Below are positions 53,961 to 62,483 of a DNA stretch of 64,000 bases, piece by piece (position 1 is the stretch's first letter; every line of letters begins with the position of its first letter). The DNA is from Prevotella sp. MGM2 (lineage in GTDB: Bacteria; Bacteroidota; Bacteroidia; Bacteroidales; Bacteroidaceae): assembly GCF_002933955.1 (NCBI RefSeq), contig NZ_BEWW01000225.1, forward strand, positions 1 through 64,000. Direction: 5' to 3'. The notes beneath the pieces are model-generated. The model saw only the letters and a program-made list of their open reading frames with translations. It had not been told where the DNA came from and did not search any database. The translations under genes and the position numbers were made by a program.

Positions 53961-55430
53961 TCAATAAGTGAATTTGGCAGCTTTTACAGCCAAAACATCA
54001 TCGGGGCGTCCTATTGGGGTATTATGTGGGGCTGTTTTGAGAATATCAGGAGTATCTTTGGCTTCTTCTGCTATCTTTTTCATAACTTCAATAAAGTTGT
54101 CCAAAGTCTCTTTGCTCTCACTTTCTGTAGGTTCTATCATCATGGCTTCATGGAAAAGCAGAGGGAAATAGATGGTTGGTGCATGAAAACCGTAATCAAG
54201 CAGACGCTTGGCGATGTCGAGGGTTGTTATATGGTTGGGAGTGTGATGGTTTCCTCCATATTCAGGTCGTAGACCATCGAACACAAACTCGTGTTTGCAG
54301 AGTCCTGCAATGGGGAGCAAATAATGGCTTTTCAGATTTTCTTTAACATAATTGGCATTGAGGACAGATAATTTTCCAGCCATGTGAATATATTCTTTTC
54401 CCATCGACAGCAGATAGCAATAGGCGCGGATGATGATGTTAAAGTTGCCAAGGAAAGAAGATACGGCTCCTAGAGCTTCGGGAGCAGTTTTTAATGTGAT
54501 GTGTCCCTTTTCATCTTTTAATACTTGTGGATTGGGTAGGAATTCTTCAAGTCCTTTTCTTACTCCTACAGGTCCACTGCCAGGTCCTCCGCCGCCATGA
54601 GGTGTTGAGAACGTTTTGTGAAGATTGATATGCATGATATCAAAGCCCATATCGCCGGGGCGGCATACTCCCAACATCGGATTTAAATTGGCACCATCGT
54701 AATACATTAATCCGCCGCATTCATGGATAAGTTTGGCAATTTCAGGAATACGCCGTTCAAAAATGCCTAAAGTGTTAGGATTCGTCATCATCATGCCGGC
54801 AATATCATCGCCTAATAACGGTTTGAGATCTTCAACGTCTACAGTTCCGTCTGCGGTACTTTTCACCTCTATGATGTCGAGACCGCAAACTGCGGCTGAA
54901 GCCGGGTTGGTGCCATGAGCGGAATCTGGTATGATAATTTTCCGGCGTTTAGCGTCGCCGCGTTTCTGGTGATAGGCACGTATTATCATCAGCCCGGTAA
55001 GTTCACCGTGAGCTCCGGCATAAGGATTAAGGGTAAACTTCGAAAGGCCTGCTATTTCCGACAGTATTTGCTGTACATTATAATAAATTTCCAATGCTCC
55101 TTGTGCATGGTCCCATTGAGCCGGATGAAGGCTGGTGAAAGCCGGCATGCCGGCAATTTCTTCGTTGATTTTGGGATTATATTTCATCGTACAGCTACCA
55201 AGCGGATAGAAGCCGGTGTCAACTCCAAAGTTGTTATTAGACATATTAGTGTAGTGACGCACTACTGTCAACTCGTCTGTTTCAGGGAGTTTTGCGGACT
55301 TTTCGCGTATCAGGTGATGGGGCAGACTGTGTATATCATGTTCTTTCCATGCATTATGGGGGAGGGAATAACCAGTGCGGCCTGATTTTGAATGCTCAAA
55401 AATGAGTTGACCATAATAAGTGTTATTCAT
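53961..55430 (-). CDS. gcvPB: Glycine dehydrogenase (decarboxylating) subunit 2
   Basis: 489 residues. Together with subunit 1 it forms the P-protein, which decarboxylates glycine and passes the aminomethyl group to lipoyl-GcvH. The PLP lysine is in HINLHKTFSTPHGGGGPG, the usual glycine-rich active-site stretch. Further conserved segments are FYPLGSCTMKYNPK near the N-terminus and ARAYCYLLSMG-like RAYCYLLSMGKEYI. The two-gene P-protein is typical of Bacteroidota and Firmicutes. It follows gcvPA within 48 bases. Confidence 0.93.
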   Translation of the reverse strand: MNNTYYGQLIFEHSKSGRTGYSLPHNAWKEHDIHSLPHHLIREKSAKLPETDELTVVRHYTNMSNNNFGVDTGFYPLGSCTMKYNPKINEEIAGMPAFTSLHPAQWDHAQGALEIYYNVQQILSEIAGLSKFTLNPYAGAHGELTGLMIIRAYHQKRGDAKRRKIIIPDSAHGTNPASAAVCGLDIIEVKSTADGTVDVEDLKPLLGDDIAGMMMTNPNTLGIFERRIPEIAKLIHECGGLMYYDGANLNPMLGVCRPGDMGFDIMHINLHKTFSTPHGGGGPGSGPVGVRKGLEEFLPNPQVLKDEKGHITLKTAPEALGAVSSFLGNFNIIIRAYCYLLSMGKEYIHMAGKLSVLNANYVKENLKSHYLLPIAGLCKHEFVFDGLRPEYGGNHHTPNHITTLDIAKRLLDYGFHAPTIYFPLLFHEAMMIEPTESESKETLDNFIEVMKKIAEEAKDTPDILKTAPHNTPIGRPDDVLAVKAAKFTY

Positions 55431-55478
55431 GGTTTGGCTATGTTTAAAAGTTTTTTTGACAGATAGGGTATATTGGAT

Positions 55479-56825
55479 TTATGCTTTGTATTTTCGGGCA
55501 GTTTCTATCAGAATGCTCATTTCTTCAGAAGTGCGTTGTTCTGTTACAGCAAAGATGATGATATTATCACATCCTTCTGCGATGATTCCGGCTAAAATGC
55601 CATGTTTCTCAGCTAAATCCCGGCGGAATTCTTCTAGTTGTTCCTTACTGCCGGTAAACCGGAGCGAGAATTCATTGAGGAAAGGCTGTTTAGAATGTAC
55701 TTCCTCAAACGCCCCAGTCTCTAATAGCTTTTCCTGCAGATAGTGAGCTCCGGAGTAAGATATTTCATTGACTTCCCGTAAACCTTTTTCTCCCATTAAG
55801 GCAAGATAACAGGCAACACAAAGGCACATGAAACCTTGTGCTGTACAGATGTTGGACGTGGCCTTCTCTCTTCTGATATGCTGTTCGCGAGCTTGCATGG
55901 TAAGTACGAAACAACGATTTCCTTTTGTATCTTCTGTTTGTCCGACAATGCGTCCGGGCATTTTACGGATGAGAGATGATTTTGTGCATAGATAACCGAT
56001 GAACGGACCGCCAAAATTCATCGGTACACCTAGGCTTTGTGCTTCTCCACAGGCGATATCGGCTCCCCATTCACCGGGAGATTTCAATATGCCAAGGGCT
56101 GAGGCCATAGTATTGACAACTAGTAAGGACTTGGCCGCATGACAGGCTTCGGCCAGTCCACTGAAGTCTTCTATCACTCCGAAATAGTTGGGTTGAGGCA
56201 CAATTACACCTGCCACGTCACCTTCTTCCAAAGCCTTGAATATGGCTGTCTTATCGGTGGTCTTGTCAGTTTGCGCAGGTATGACAATAAGGTCTACACC
56301 ATGATATTTAGCGTAGGTTTTTACCACGCGTAATGTTGACGGATTAAAAGTTTCGGAAATCAATACCTTATTACGCTTTTTAGCGGAGGCTACACACATG
56401 AGCATGGCTTCTGCGGTTGCTGTGGAGCCATCGTACATCGATGCGTTCGACAGGTCCATGCCGGTCAGGTGTGTCATCATTGTTTGATATTCGAAGATAT
56501 ATTGTAATGTCCCCTGTGATATTTCAGCCTGATAAGGCGTGTAGGAAGTGGAAAATTCAGAACGTGAGGTGATGTAGGGGATGACGCTTGGAGTGTAATG
56601 ATCGTAGACACCTGCACCGGCAAAGGATTTTAGTTGAAGATTCTTGTCGGCCAGTGTTTTTATGTGTTTTCTTATTTCTATTTCCGACATAGCAGAAGGT
56701 ATGTCGAGATCTTTCTTAAGTTTTAATTCCTCTGGAACTTCAGAATAAAGTTCATCCAGAGACTTGACGCCGATAACCTCCAGCATAGCTTGCAGGTCCT
56801 CGGCAGTGTGGGGCAGATATTTCAT
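55479..56825 (-). CDS. gcvPA: Glycine dehydrogenase (decarboxylating) subunit 1
   Basis: 448 residues from the ATG at 56825 (MKYLPHTAEDLQAML), the standard N-terminus of this subunit; the ATG at 56855 is an alternative. It contains ITSRSEFSTSYTPYQAEISQGTLQYIFEYQTMM, VPMNFGGPFIGYLCTK and MPGRIVGQTEDTKGNRCFVLTMQAREQHIRREKATSNICTAQ in pieces recognisable as conserved GcvPA blocks. It pairs with gcvPB downstream to form the heterotetrameric P-protein. About 160 bases separate it from gcvH upstream. Confidence 0.93.
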   Translation of the reverse strand: MKYLPHTAEDLQAMLEVIGVKSLDELYSEVPEELKLKKDLDIPSAMSEIEIRKHIKTLADKNLQLKSFAGAGVYDHYTPSVIPYITSRSEFSTSYTPYQAEISQGTLQYIFEYQTMMTHLTGMDLSNASMYDGSTATAEAMLMCVASAKKRNKVLISETFNPSTLRVVKTYAKYHGVDLIVIPAQTDKTTDKTAIFKALEEGDVAGVIVPQPNYFGVIEDFSGLAEACHAAKSLLVVNTMASALGILKSPGEWGADIACGEAQSLGVPMNFGGPFIGYLCTKSSLIRKMPGRIVGQTEDTKGNRCFVLTMQAREQHIRREKATSNICTAQGFMCLCVACYLALMGEKGLREVNEISYSGAHYLQEKLLETGAFEEVHSKQPFLNEFSLRFTGSKEQLEEFRRDLAEKHGILAGIIAEGCDNIIIFAVTEQRTSEEMSILIETARKYKA

Positions 56826-56987
56826 GGTTTGTCCGGTTAACTGTGAGTCTTTCATTGGAAAAAATAAGCAACGGGCAAGATATGTTTGCACATTAACAGG
56901 GTGAGAACATATCATGCCCGTTATGAGTTTTCTTATGCAAGAAATTCAATTGATTTCGGATGCTGTAAATGGAGTGTTATAGTTGGT

Positions 56988-57365
56988 TCAACCGCATATT
57001 TTTTCATAATCAGCAGCATTCATGAGCGTCTCCAACTCACTTTTATCCGTGAGCTTTACTTTGATAATCCAATTGGCAAAGGCATCTTCATTGATGAGCT
57101 CGGGTGCATCTTCAAGATTTCCATTAACTTCAACAACAAGACCGCTAACGGGAGAAAGCAAATCGCTGGCGGCTTTTACACTTTCTACAGCTCCAAATTC
57201 TTCGCCAGCAGCCACCTCATCGTCAACTTCCGGCATGTCTACGTAAACCACATTGCCCAACTGTTCCTGAGCATAATCGCTTATGCCGATATAACCGAAA
57301 TCGCCTTCAACCCTTACGAATTCGTGACTCTCACTGTAATATAATCCTTCAATAACTTTTGCCAT
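56988..57365 (-). CDS. gcvH: Glycine cleavage system H protein
   Basis: 125 residues, the lipoyl carrier that shuttles the aminomethyl group among P, T and L proteins. The lipoylation site is Lys64 in GAVESVKAASDLL, followed by the second half of the barrel (LLSPVSGLVVEVNGNL). Lipoate for this site could be attached by the ligase encoded two genes upstream. The gene lies 55 bases after gcvT. Confidence 0.95.
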   Translation of the reverse strand: MAKVIEGLYYSESHEFVRVEGDFGYIGISDYAQEQLGNVVYVDMPEVDDEVAAGEEFGAVESVKAASDLLSPVSGLVVEVNGNLEDAPELINEDAFANWIIKVKLTDKSELETLMNAADYEKICG

Positions 57366-57420
57366 GATGATAGTGTTTTAATTAAGTTTGTAATTGCTTG
57401 TTAAATATACTTTTTTCCTT

Positions 57421-58512
57421 TTATTTCTTGTAGTTCTTTTCGTAGAAACGTTTCTTGGTAATTATGCCGGGATGCAGTTTCCGGTGTATGCGTACTTCTA
57501 CGGCATTTCCCAGTTTGGCATTTGCGGCATCAATGAGTGCCATGCAGACACTTTTGCCCGTAGAGATAGAGCAATAACCGGTCGTTACAATCCCTATGAC
57601 CTTTCCGTCGGCTTCCACCTCATAGCCATGGCGTGGAATGGCCCGGCCGGAAAGCTCGATACCGACAATCTTCTGTCTGATGCCTTCTGCTTTTTGTTGC
57701 AATATGGCCTCTTTGCCAATGAATTCCGTTTTGTCTGTTTTTACGAATATGCCAAGGCCTGCCATGATCGGTGAAATCTCATCGGTGAGTTCATCTCCAT
57801 AAAGTGGAAGGCCAACTTCAAAGCGCAGAGTGTCGCGACAACCCAATCCACAGGGCTTGACTTTTCCGCTATCCATTAGTTTGTCCCAACAACGGTTAAC
57901 ATAATTGTGGGAGGCGTATATTTCGAATCCGTCTTCACCGGTATATCCTGTACGGCTCACTATAATGTTCTCGTTCTCCGACAGCATGGTCTTGAAGTTG
58001 TAAAATTCTATTTCTTCACACGGAAGTTCCAGAACCTTCCGCATGATTTCTTCCGATTGAGGCCCTTGGATTGCCAGTTGTCCGTAATGTTCGCTCTGAT
58101 TGTTCGTTGCAACGTCAAAACCTTCAGTATGGCTTTTTATCCAGGCATCGTCTTTGTCGATATTGGCCGCGTTGACTACCAGAAGGAATTCTTTCTCTGC
58201 CATTTTATATACCAGCAGGTCATCTACAGTCCCGCCGTTTTCATGAAGCATCATGCCATAGAAAATCTTGCCTGCCGGCGCATTGCTGATGTCGTTGGTG
58301 AAGATGTGCTGGACAAAGCGTTCAGCGTCTTCGCCGGTGATGAGAATTTCTCCCATGTGGCTGACATCAAATACGCCGCAGCCATGGCGGACGGCATTAT
58401 GTTCTTCTGTGATATCTGAGTATTGGATGGGCATTTCAAAGCCTCCGAATGGTACCATTTTGGCGCCGAGCGCCACATGTTTGTCGTAGAGACAGGTCCT
58501 TTTGTCTGACAT
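57421..58512 (-). CDS. gcvT: Aminomethyltransferase (glycine cleavage T protein)
   Basis: 363 residues. Transfers the one-carbon unit to tetrahydrofolate and releases ammonia. Conserved blocks: FGGFEMPIQYSDITEEHNAVR near the N-terminus, VFDVSHMGEI, VVNAANIDKDDAWI, SRTGYTGEDGFEI and LRFEVGLPLYGDEL. The start codon is 18 bases after the stop of lplA, which supports a single transcript. Confidence 0.94.
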   Translation of the reverse strand: MSDKRTCLYDKHVALGAKMVPFGGFEMPIQYSDITEEHNAVRHGCGVFDVSHMGEILITGEDAERFVQHIFTNDISNAPAGKIFYGMMLHENGGTVDDLLVYKMAEKEFLLVVNAANIDKDDAWIKSHTEGFDVATNNQSEHYGQLAIQGPQSEEIMRKVLELPCEEIEFYNFKTMLSENENIIVSRTGYTGEDGFEIYASHNYVNRCWDKLMDSGKVKPCGLGCRDTLRFEVGLPLYGDELTDEISPIMAGLGIFVKTDKTEFIGKEAILQQKAEGIRQKIVGIELSGRAIPRHGYEVEADGKVIGIVTTGYCSISTGKSVCMALIDAANAKLGNAVEVRIHRKLHPGIITKKRFYEKNYKK

Positions 58513-58530
58513 AAGTAATGGTATTTAAGA

Positions 58531-59577
58531 TTAGTTTGTATAAGGTTGATAATTAGTTGATTCCAGTTTGTCCGGTGTCAGTAGGGCTATCAGGCTTTCT
58601 TGAGACAGCCCCCGGATGCTTTTTTCAGGGCAGTTGTTTCGGATGGCTTCCTTGATCGATGCCGGAGAGAATTCAATACCTGAAAACGTTTCTTGGAAAA
58701 CTGTCAGGCTGTCGTTCCATTCAAAAAAGTCACCGGAGAGTTCTACGGCATTAATCATATTACCTGATAAGTCAAAACGGATTTCTATTTTTCCGCAACC
58801 TTCAATCCTGTCTGAGCATATCAGGAGGCTGCTGTTATGACGGCCATAAAGAAACTCTTTTTTATAATATTCAGATTCGATGGTTTCTATTTTTTTGACG
58901 TCCTTCTCAGTCAGCGTTATTGACCGGTTTGTTAGAGAATGGATCAGATGAGTCCGTAAATCTTCAATGTGGCACGAAAGAGTGTCTTTAAGTAGTCCGA
59001 TGCGTTTTCTCACACTTTTGACTCCGGCTGATTTCAGTTTTTCCAAATCAGGTCTCAGGGCGCCTTTCATAAGGCGGGTATTGGTGTCGTAGAGCATTGT
59101 GCCATGAACGATGTTGCGGTTGGCGGAGTGGTAGAAAGCATTACCACAAATTTTTCCATGACCGTTGAGCATTATGTCGTTGCGTCCACTCACATAAACA
59201 TCAGCTCCCAAACATTGGAGGGAATGGGCTACGTTTTGTGCGTAAGCGGCAAATATGGGCTCTACAGCACCGGCTCCGGTAATGAGGCTAAACATAATAT
59301 TGCCATTATCTGCAAAGATACAGCCTCCACCGCTGCGCCGCCTGATGACATCAATCTTTTCCGTCTGGCAAAAATCAAGATTGACCTCCTGATTTATTCT
59401 TTGGTTGCGGCCTAATACGACCGTGGGATTTAATATCCATGAAAAGAAATAATTGTCCTGCGGCAGGCTGGAAGCAACATATTCTTCTGCGGCTAGGAAA
59501 AATGCAGCTCTTCTGTTGCTTGTTGAGGGCATTATTATATGACAGGCTGGAAATATCAGGATTTTTTTGTTTTCCAT
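58531..59577 (-). CDS. lplA: Lipoate-protein ligase
   Basis: 348 residues. Attaches lipoate, through lipoyl-AMP, to the lysine of carrier proteins, here most likely GcvH. The catalytic core is the BPL/LplA fold with RRRSGGGCIFADNGNIMF; E. coli LplA has GGGAVFHD here, and in this protein Ala stands where the His is expected. Other markers are NPTVVLGRNQRINQEVNLD and GKICGNAFYHSANRNIVHGTMLYD, the conserved KxxGxA-type segment around the substrate lysine. First gene of the glycine-cleavage operon, with a strong promoter at 59662-59692. The neighbouring gcv genes support GcvH as target. Confidence 0.88.
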   Translation of the reverse strand: MENKKILIFPACHIIMPSTSNRRAAFFLAAEEYVASSLPQDNYFFSWILNPTVVLGRNQRINQEVNLDFCQTEKIDVIRRRSGGGCIFADNGNIMFSLITGAGAVEPIFAAYAQNVAHSLQCLGADVYVSGRNDIMLNGHGKICGNAFYHSANRNIVHGTMLYDTNTRLMKGALRPDLEKLKSAGVKSVRKRIGLLKDTLSCHIEDLRTHLIHSLTNRSITLTEKDVKKIETIESEYYKKEFLYGRHNSSLLICSDRIEGCGKIEIRFDLSGNMINAVELSGDFFEWNDSLTVFQETFSGIEFSPASIKEAIRNNCPEKSIRGLSQESLIALLTPDKLESTNYQPYTN

Positions 59578-59661
59578 AGATGGCAGATCGGTAATCAGAC
59601 TTCTCTTTGTTGATAGGCCTCCACATGAGTGGGAAAGACTTGAGGTTATTCAGAATGGCTT

Positions 59662-59692
59662 CAAAAATACTGAAAAAGATTGGTCTTGCAAA
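59662..59692 (-). promoter_or_regulatory. Promoter of the glycine-cleavage operon
   Basis: CAAAAATA (59662-59669, reverse TATTTTTG) and CAAA (59689-59692, reverse TTTG), 19 bases apart. Transcription would begin at about 59657, with a leader of about 80 bases that is too short for a glycine riboswitch and shows none of its features. Confidence 0.75.
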
Positions 59693-59805
59693 GGGATAAA
59701 ACTTTTTTAACGGTATAAAATTGAAAGGCTTTTTCCAGAGTACTATAATTGTTCTTTTTGCTCTATGAGGAAGTCTTCATGAATAGCTTTTTGAGCATCG
59801 GATAA

Positions 59806-60086
59806 TTAACATATTTAACTTTCTGTTACAGTTGGTGTGTCATTATGAGTCGTAAAAAGTGATATTTTTAATAGATATAGGGTGGGGGAGGAAAAAAATA
59901 CTTGGAATTTCAAATGCAATACTTGGAATTTTTACGGCAATACGGACTTTTTATTCTATTTATATATATTGTATAGAGGCGATAAGCCTGTTATATAAAA
60001 GCGAAGCGTGCGATTCATTAATAATCGCACGCTTCGCTACTGCAAATATACAACATTTTTTAGCCGAATGCAAATAGTGTTAAAAT
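59806..60086 (+). repeat. Dispersed intergenic repeat, copy E
   Basis: Begins TTAACATATTTAAC. Two AATACTTGGAATTT units at about 59909 and 59930 are followed by AATACGGAC. The hairpin GCGAAGCGTGCGATT (60001-60015) / AATCGCACGCTTCGC (60023-60037) has 15 perfect pairs (16 with the flanking A-T) and is the longest stem in the family; on the minus strand it is followed by TTTTAT. The promoter is CAAATATA (60043-60050, reverse TATATTTG) and CAAA (60071-60074, reverse TTTG), 20 bases apart. Ends GTGTTAAAAT. Transcription would run towards the glycine-cleavage operon. Confidence 0.85.
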
Positions 60087-60163
60087 GTTAGGCTTTGGAA
60101 TAATATCATTTTAATGAGAACTTGTAATGTCATGTTCGACATCTCAATCTCAGCGGAAAATAG

Positions 60164-60171
60164 TAATTTTG
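60164..60171 (+). promoter_or_regulatory. -7 box of the acyltransferase pseudogene
   Basis: TAATTTTG at 60164-60171 lies 25 bases before the ATG at 60196, which supports that ATG as the original start. No -33 box was assigned. Confidence 0.5.
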
Positions 60172-60195
60172 CACCGATTTTCTAACTATTAAAGA

Positions 60196-61266
60196 ATGAA
60201 AGAGAATATTTGTAATAAAAAGTTAATAGGGGGATAAAACGATACCTTCCTTTGTTAGAGATGAGCGTATCGATTCAATAAAGTTCTGCTTAATTGTTCT
60301 AGTCATAGCGGGCATGTGTTTTCTAATACTGTATTTACTGAGTCTTCGGTGTGTAGAGTTGTTTGGCAATGGATATATATGTTCTATATGCCATTATTTG
60401 TATTCATTTCAGGTTTTCTATCCCATAAGAATAGTACAAAGAAATTTTGGGCGGGGTGTCTTAAACTTTTAGAACCACTTGTCATTTTACAGGTTCTCAC
60501 AATAGGCTATGATTATTTTACCGGCGAAGAAATAACTGTCAGCAGGCTATTAACGCCATGGTGGTTTATATGGTATTTGCTAAGTTTAGTCTGTTGGAGA
60601 ACGATGCTCCATATTTTGCCTCCTCGCATTCTGAATCATTCAAAGTGGGTGATTTTATCTGCTTTTGTTATTGGCATAATTGCTGATTTCTTACCGTTTG
60701 ACAGACTTTTGTCAATTCAGAGAACACTTGCATTATTGCCGTTTTTCTTTTGGGGATATTATATGCAAACCCGAAATATATGTCTTTCATCAAGGTATAA
60801 ACCATTTTGTTTCATGTTTTTATGTTTTGCATTTGTCTTGCCTGTGTTTCTCCCTGAATATTTAGGTGACCTCAGATTTGCTGATCGATATCCTGACATT
60901 TCATTTATGTATAGTAGGATACTTGTGTTTTGTGTGAGTATTGCCATGTCTGTTTCGTTTTTGTGTGTATGTCCTGATACGAGGTTTTTATCAAAGCAAG
61001 GGAGATATACGTTGCAATATTATATTTATCATACAGTGATAGTTTATTTTTTGATGATAATAGTTCGCAAGTTGAACTTGCCTGACTCCGCACTTGCTGC
61101 GTTGGTCTATACCATTTTTGTGACTTTTGTCATTTGGATATTCTCTCATTTTTCATTTTTTGTGAAACTGACCAATCCTTCGGTATATTTAAGAAATAAA
61201 AAATGGCACCTACATACAACTTTACACCAAGTGCTACGCAACGTCTTAGGACGTTATTTCAGATAG
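60196..61266 (+). pseudogene. Acyltransferase family 3 gene with two compensating frameshifts
   Basis: The original protein of about 355 residues is broken. Reading from the ATG at 60196 gives KENICNKKLIG before a stop at 60235. The next 80 bases code, in the +1 frame, for DKTIPSFVRDERIDSIKFC and then LIVLVIAG, the expected first membrane helix of the family. From about 60314 the first frame resumes as HVFSNTVFTESS. An extra G in the GGGGG run (60229-60233) and a missing C in GCGGG(C)CATGTG restore the frame. The intact remainder (from a GTG at 60316) has the hydrophobic segments of membrane acyltransferases that modify surface sugars, with MPLFVFISGFLSHKN and YYIYHTVIVYF conserved. Confidence 0.7.
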
Positions 61267-61267
61267 A

Positions 61268-61303
61268 AAAAGCTCGAAGAAATTAATCTTCGAGCTTTTT
61301 TAT
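61268..61303 (+). terminator. Intrinsic terminator after the acyltransferase
   Basis: AAAAGCTCGAAG (61268-61279) / CTTCGAGCTTTT (61288-61299) with an 8-base loop, followed by TTTTATT. 12 perfect pairs. Confidence 0.8.
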
Positions 61304-61461
61304 TACCAAATCTTTTCATACCTTTGTATAACTAAAATCAGTGTAATGACACCATGAATAATAAGACTTATTAGCTGTAAGTCCCTCAATAATACTCTAA
61401 AATAATTGTCAGATTTCTGACTCCAATAATCATTGATTAATTCATTAAATAAAGCTCAAAG
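61304..61461. other. AT-rich intergenic stretch
   Basis: No feature seen in about 160 bases. Composition changes here to a lower GC content that continues to the window end. Confidence 0.4.
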
Positions 61462-61671
61462 TATGAATAAATTACGTACTATTGGAGGAAAGAAGTATAT
61501 TATCTTGTCTTCTAACAAAATCATGCAAGCATACATTATTATCAATAGTGCTTCAGGTAAGAATTTGTCTAAAAGAACTGGTATCGGTACATTTTAGACG
61601 TTCTAATTTGGCTTGTGATTTCTCTAAATCACATAATTATATACAATTAGGTGGTATAAAGAAAAAGTAAC
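61462..61671 (+). pseudogene. Small ORF, probably frameshifted, unknown function
   Basis: Starting at ATG 61462 there are 44 codons (MNKLRTIGGKKYIILSSNKI, ending KRTGIGTF) and a stop at 61594-61596. If one T is removed from the TTTT at 61591-61594, the frame continues as RRSNLACDFSKSHNYIQLGGIKKK to a stop at 61669-61671, giving a basic 68-residue protein. The amino-acid composition on both sides of the shift is similar, which supports one original frame. No family recognised. The frame ends inside the hairpin at 61650-61682. It may also be non-coding. Confidence 0.35.
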
Positions 61672-61682
61672 TTTATACCACC
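61650..61682. terminator. Bidirectional terminator
   Basis: GGTGGTATAAAG (61650-61661) / CTTTATACCACC (61671-61682), 12 perfect pairs with a nine-base loop. It lies 16 bases past the lipoprotein stop codon on the minus strand. T-tracts are short on both sides. Confidence 0.65.
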
Positions 61683-61697
61683 CGATTATTTTGTAAA

Positions 61698-62483
61698 TTA
61701 CAATCCTAAGTCTTTCAAATCAACACCATTTACTGATTTTATATCTTCTGTATTTATCGTAGCTACCTTAGCTGCAATGTTTGTTAGTTTAGTAGCGATT
61801 TTACTTAATCTCTGAATTTGTTTACTATTCATATCTGATTTACCTGCATCCAATTTTTCTTGCATTGCTTGTGCTTTTGATAACGCGTTCATAGCACTCT
61901 GAGAATCCACATTACCAGATTTCATTTCAGTAAGGAACTTATTATATTCGTTTACAAGAGCTTCATAATCATCAAGTAACTTATCCCATTTATTATCAGA
62001 AGATGAAGAAGAACTGTTGTTTATGGTAGATTCATCGTCAATATTTGATTCAAGTATTAATCTGAATGTTTTAGCACCTGCATATTTATCAGGCCAATCT
62101 TTCAATCTCACATATATCGAACCAACCTCACCAGATTTCATTTCCATAACACTAAATGGTATCGGTGGCCATGAAGAAATATCTTCAAGAGATGGATTCA
62201 ACTCAGATACCAATACTTTTCCGTTTTCGTCATAAACTTCATAACCAACACCTACTTTGCTGTAACTGTAACCCTCAAGTTCATTACGTTTTACTTTGAT
62301 TTCAAATTGATTGGAAACTGTAGGAAACTTGTAATCTTCATCAACAAGCTCATACAACATACCAAGTGAACCATCAATTTCTGTAGTTTCCGGACGAAGT
62401 GATTCTGGTTGTTTTTTACCGCAACTAACCAAACATAGTGTAAGTAAGGCACTTACAGATAAAATAACACCTAACTTTTTCAT
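61698..62483 (-). CDS. Predicted lipoprotein of unknown function
   Basis: 261 residues. The signal MKKLGVILSVSALLTLCLVSCGKK has a lipobox with Cys at residue 21. Residues 40-150 form a beta-rich domain (FEIKVKRNELEGYSYSKVGVGYEVYDENGKVLV, SVMEMKSGEVGSIYVRLKDW); a Ser/Asn-rich linker (INNSSSSSSDNKW) follows at about 160, and then a helical C-terminal domain with a repeated Ala/Lys pattern (SAMNALSKAQAMQEKLDAGKSDM). The C-terminus resembles helical bundles seen in some small phage or stress-related lipoproteins. Codon use is AT-rich. The mRNA would carry a structured leader of about 270 bases (62484-62755). Confidence 0.75.
   Translation of the reverse strand: MKKLGVILSVSALLTLCLVSCGKKQPESLRPETTEIDGSLGMLYELVDEDYKFPTVSNQFEIKVKRNELEGYSYSKVGVGYEVYDENGKVLVSELNPSLEDISSWPPIPFSVMEMKSGEVGSIYVRLKDWPDKYAGAKTFRLILESNIDDESTINNSSSSSSDNKWDKLLDDYEALVNEYNKFLTEMKSGNVDSQSAMNALSKAQAMQEKLDAGKSDMNSKQIQRLSKIATKLTNIAAKVATINTEDIKSVNGVDLKDLGL

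Noticed and set aside
59578-59661. Glycine riboswitch upstream of the glycine-cleavage operon
   Set aside because: The leader is only about 80 bases and lacks the tandem aptamer architecture; the operon promoter is too close to the first gene.
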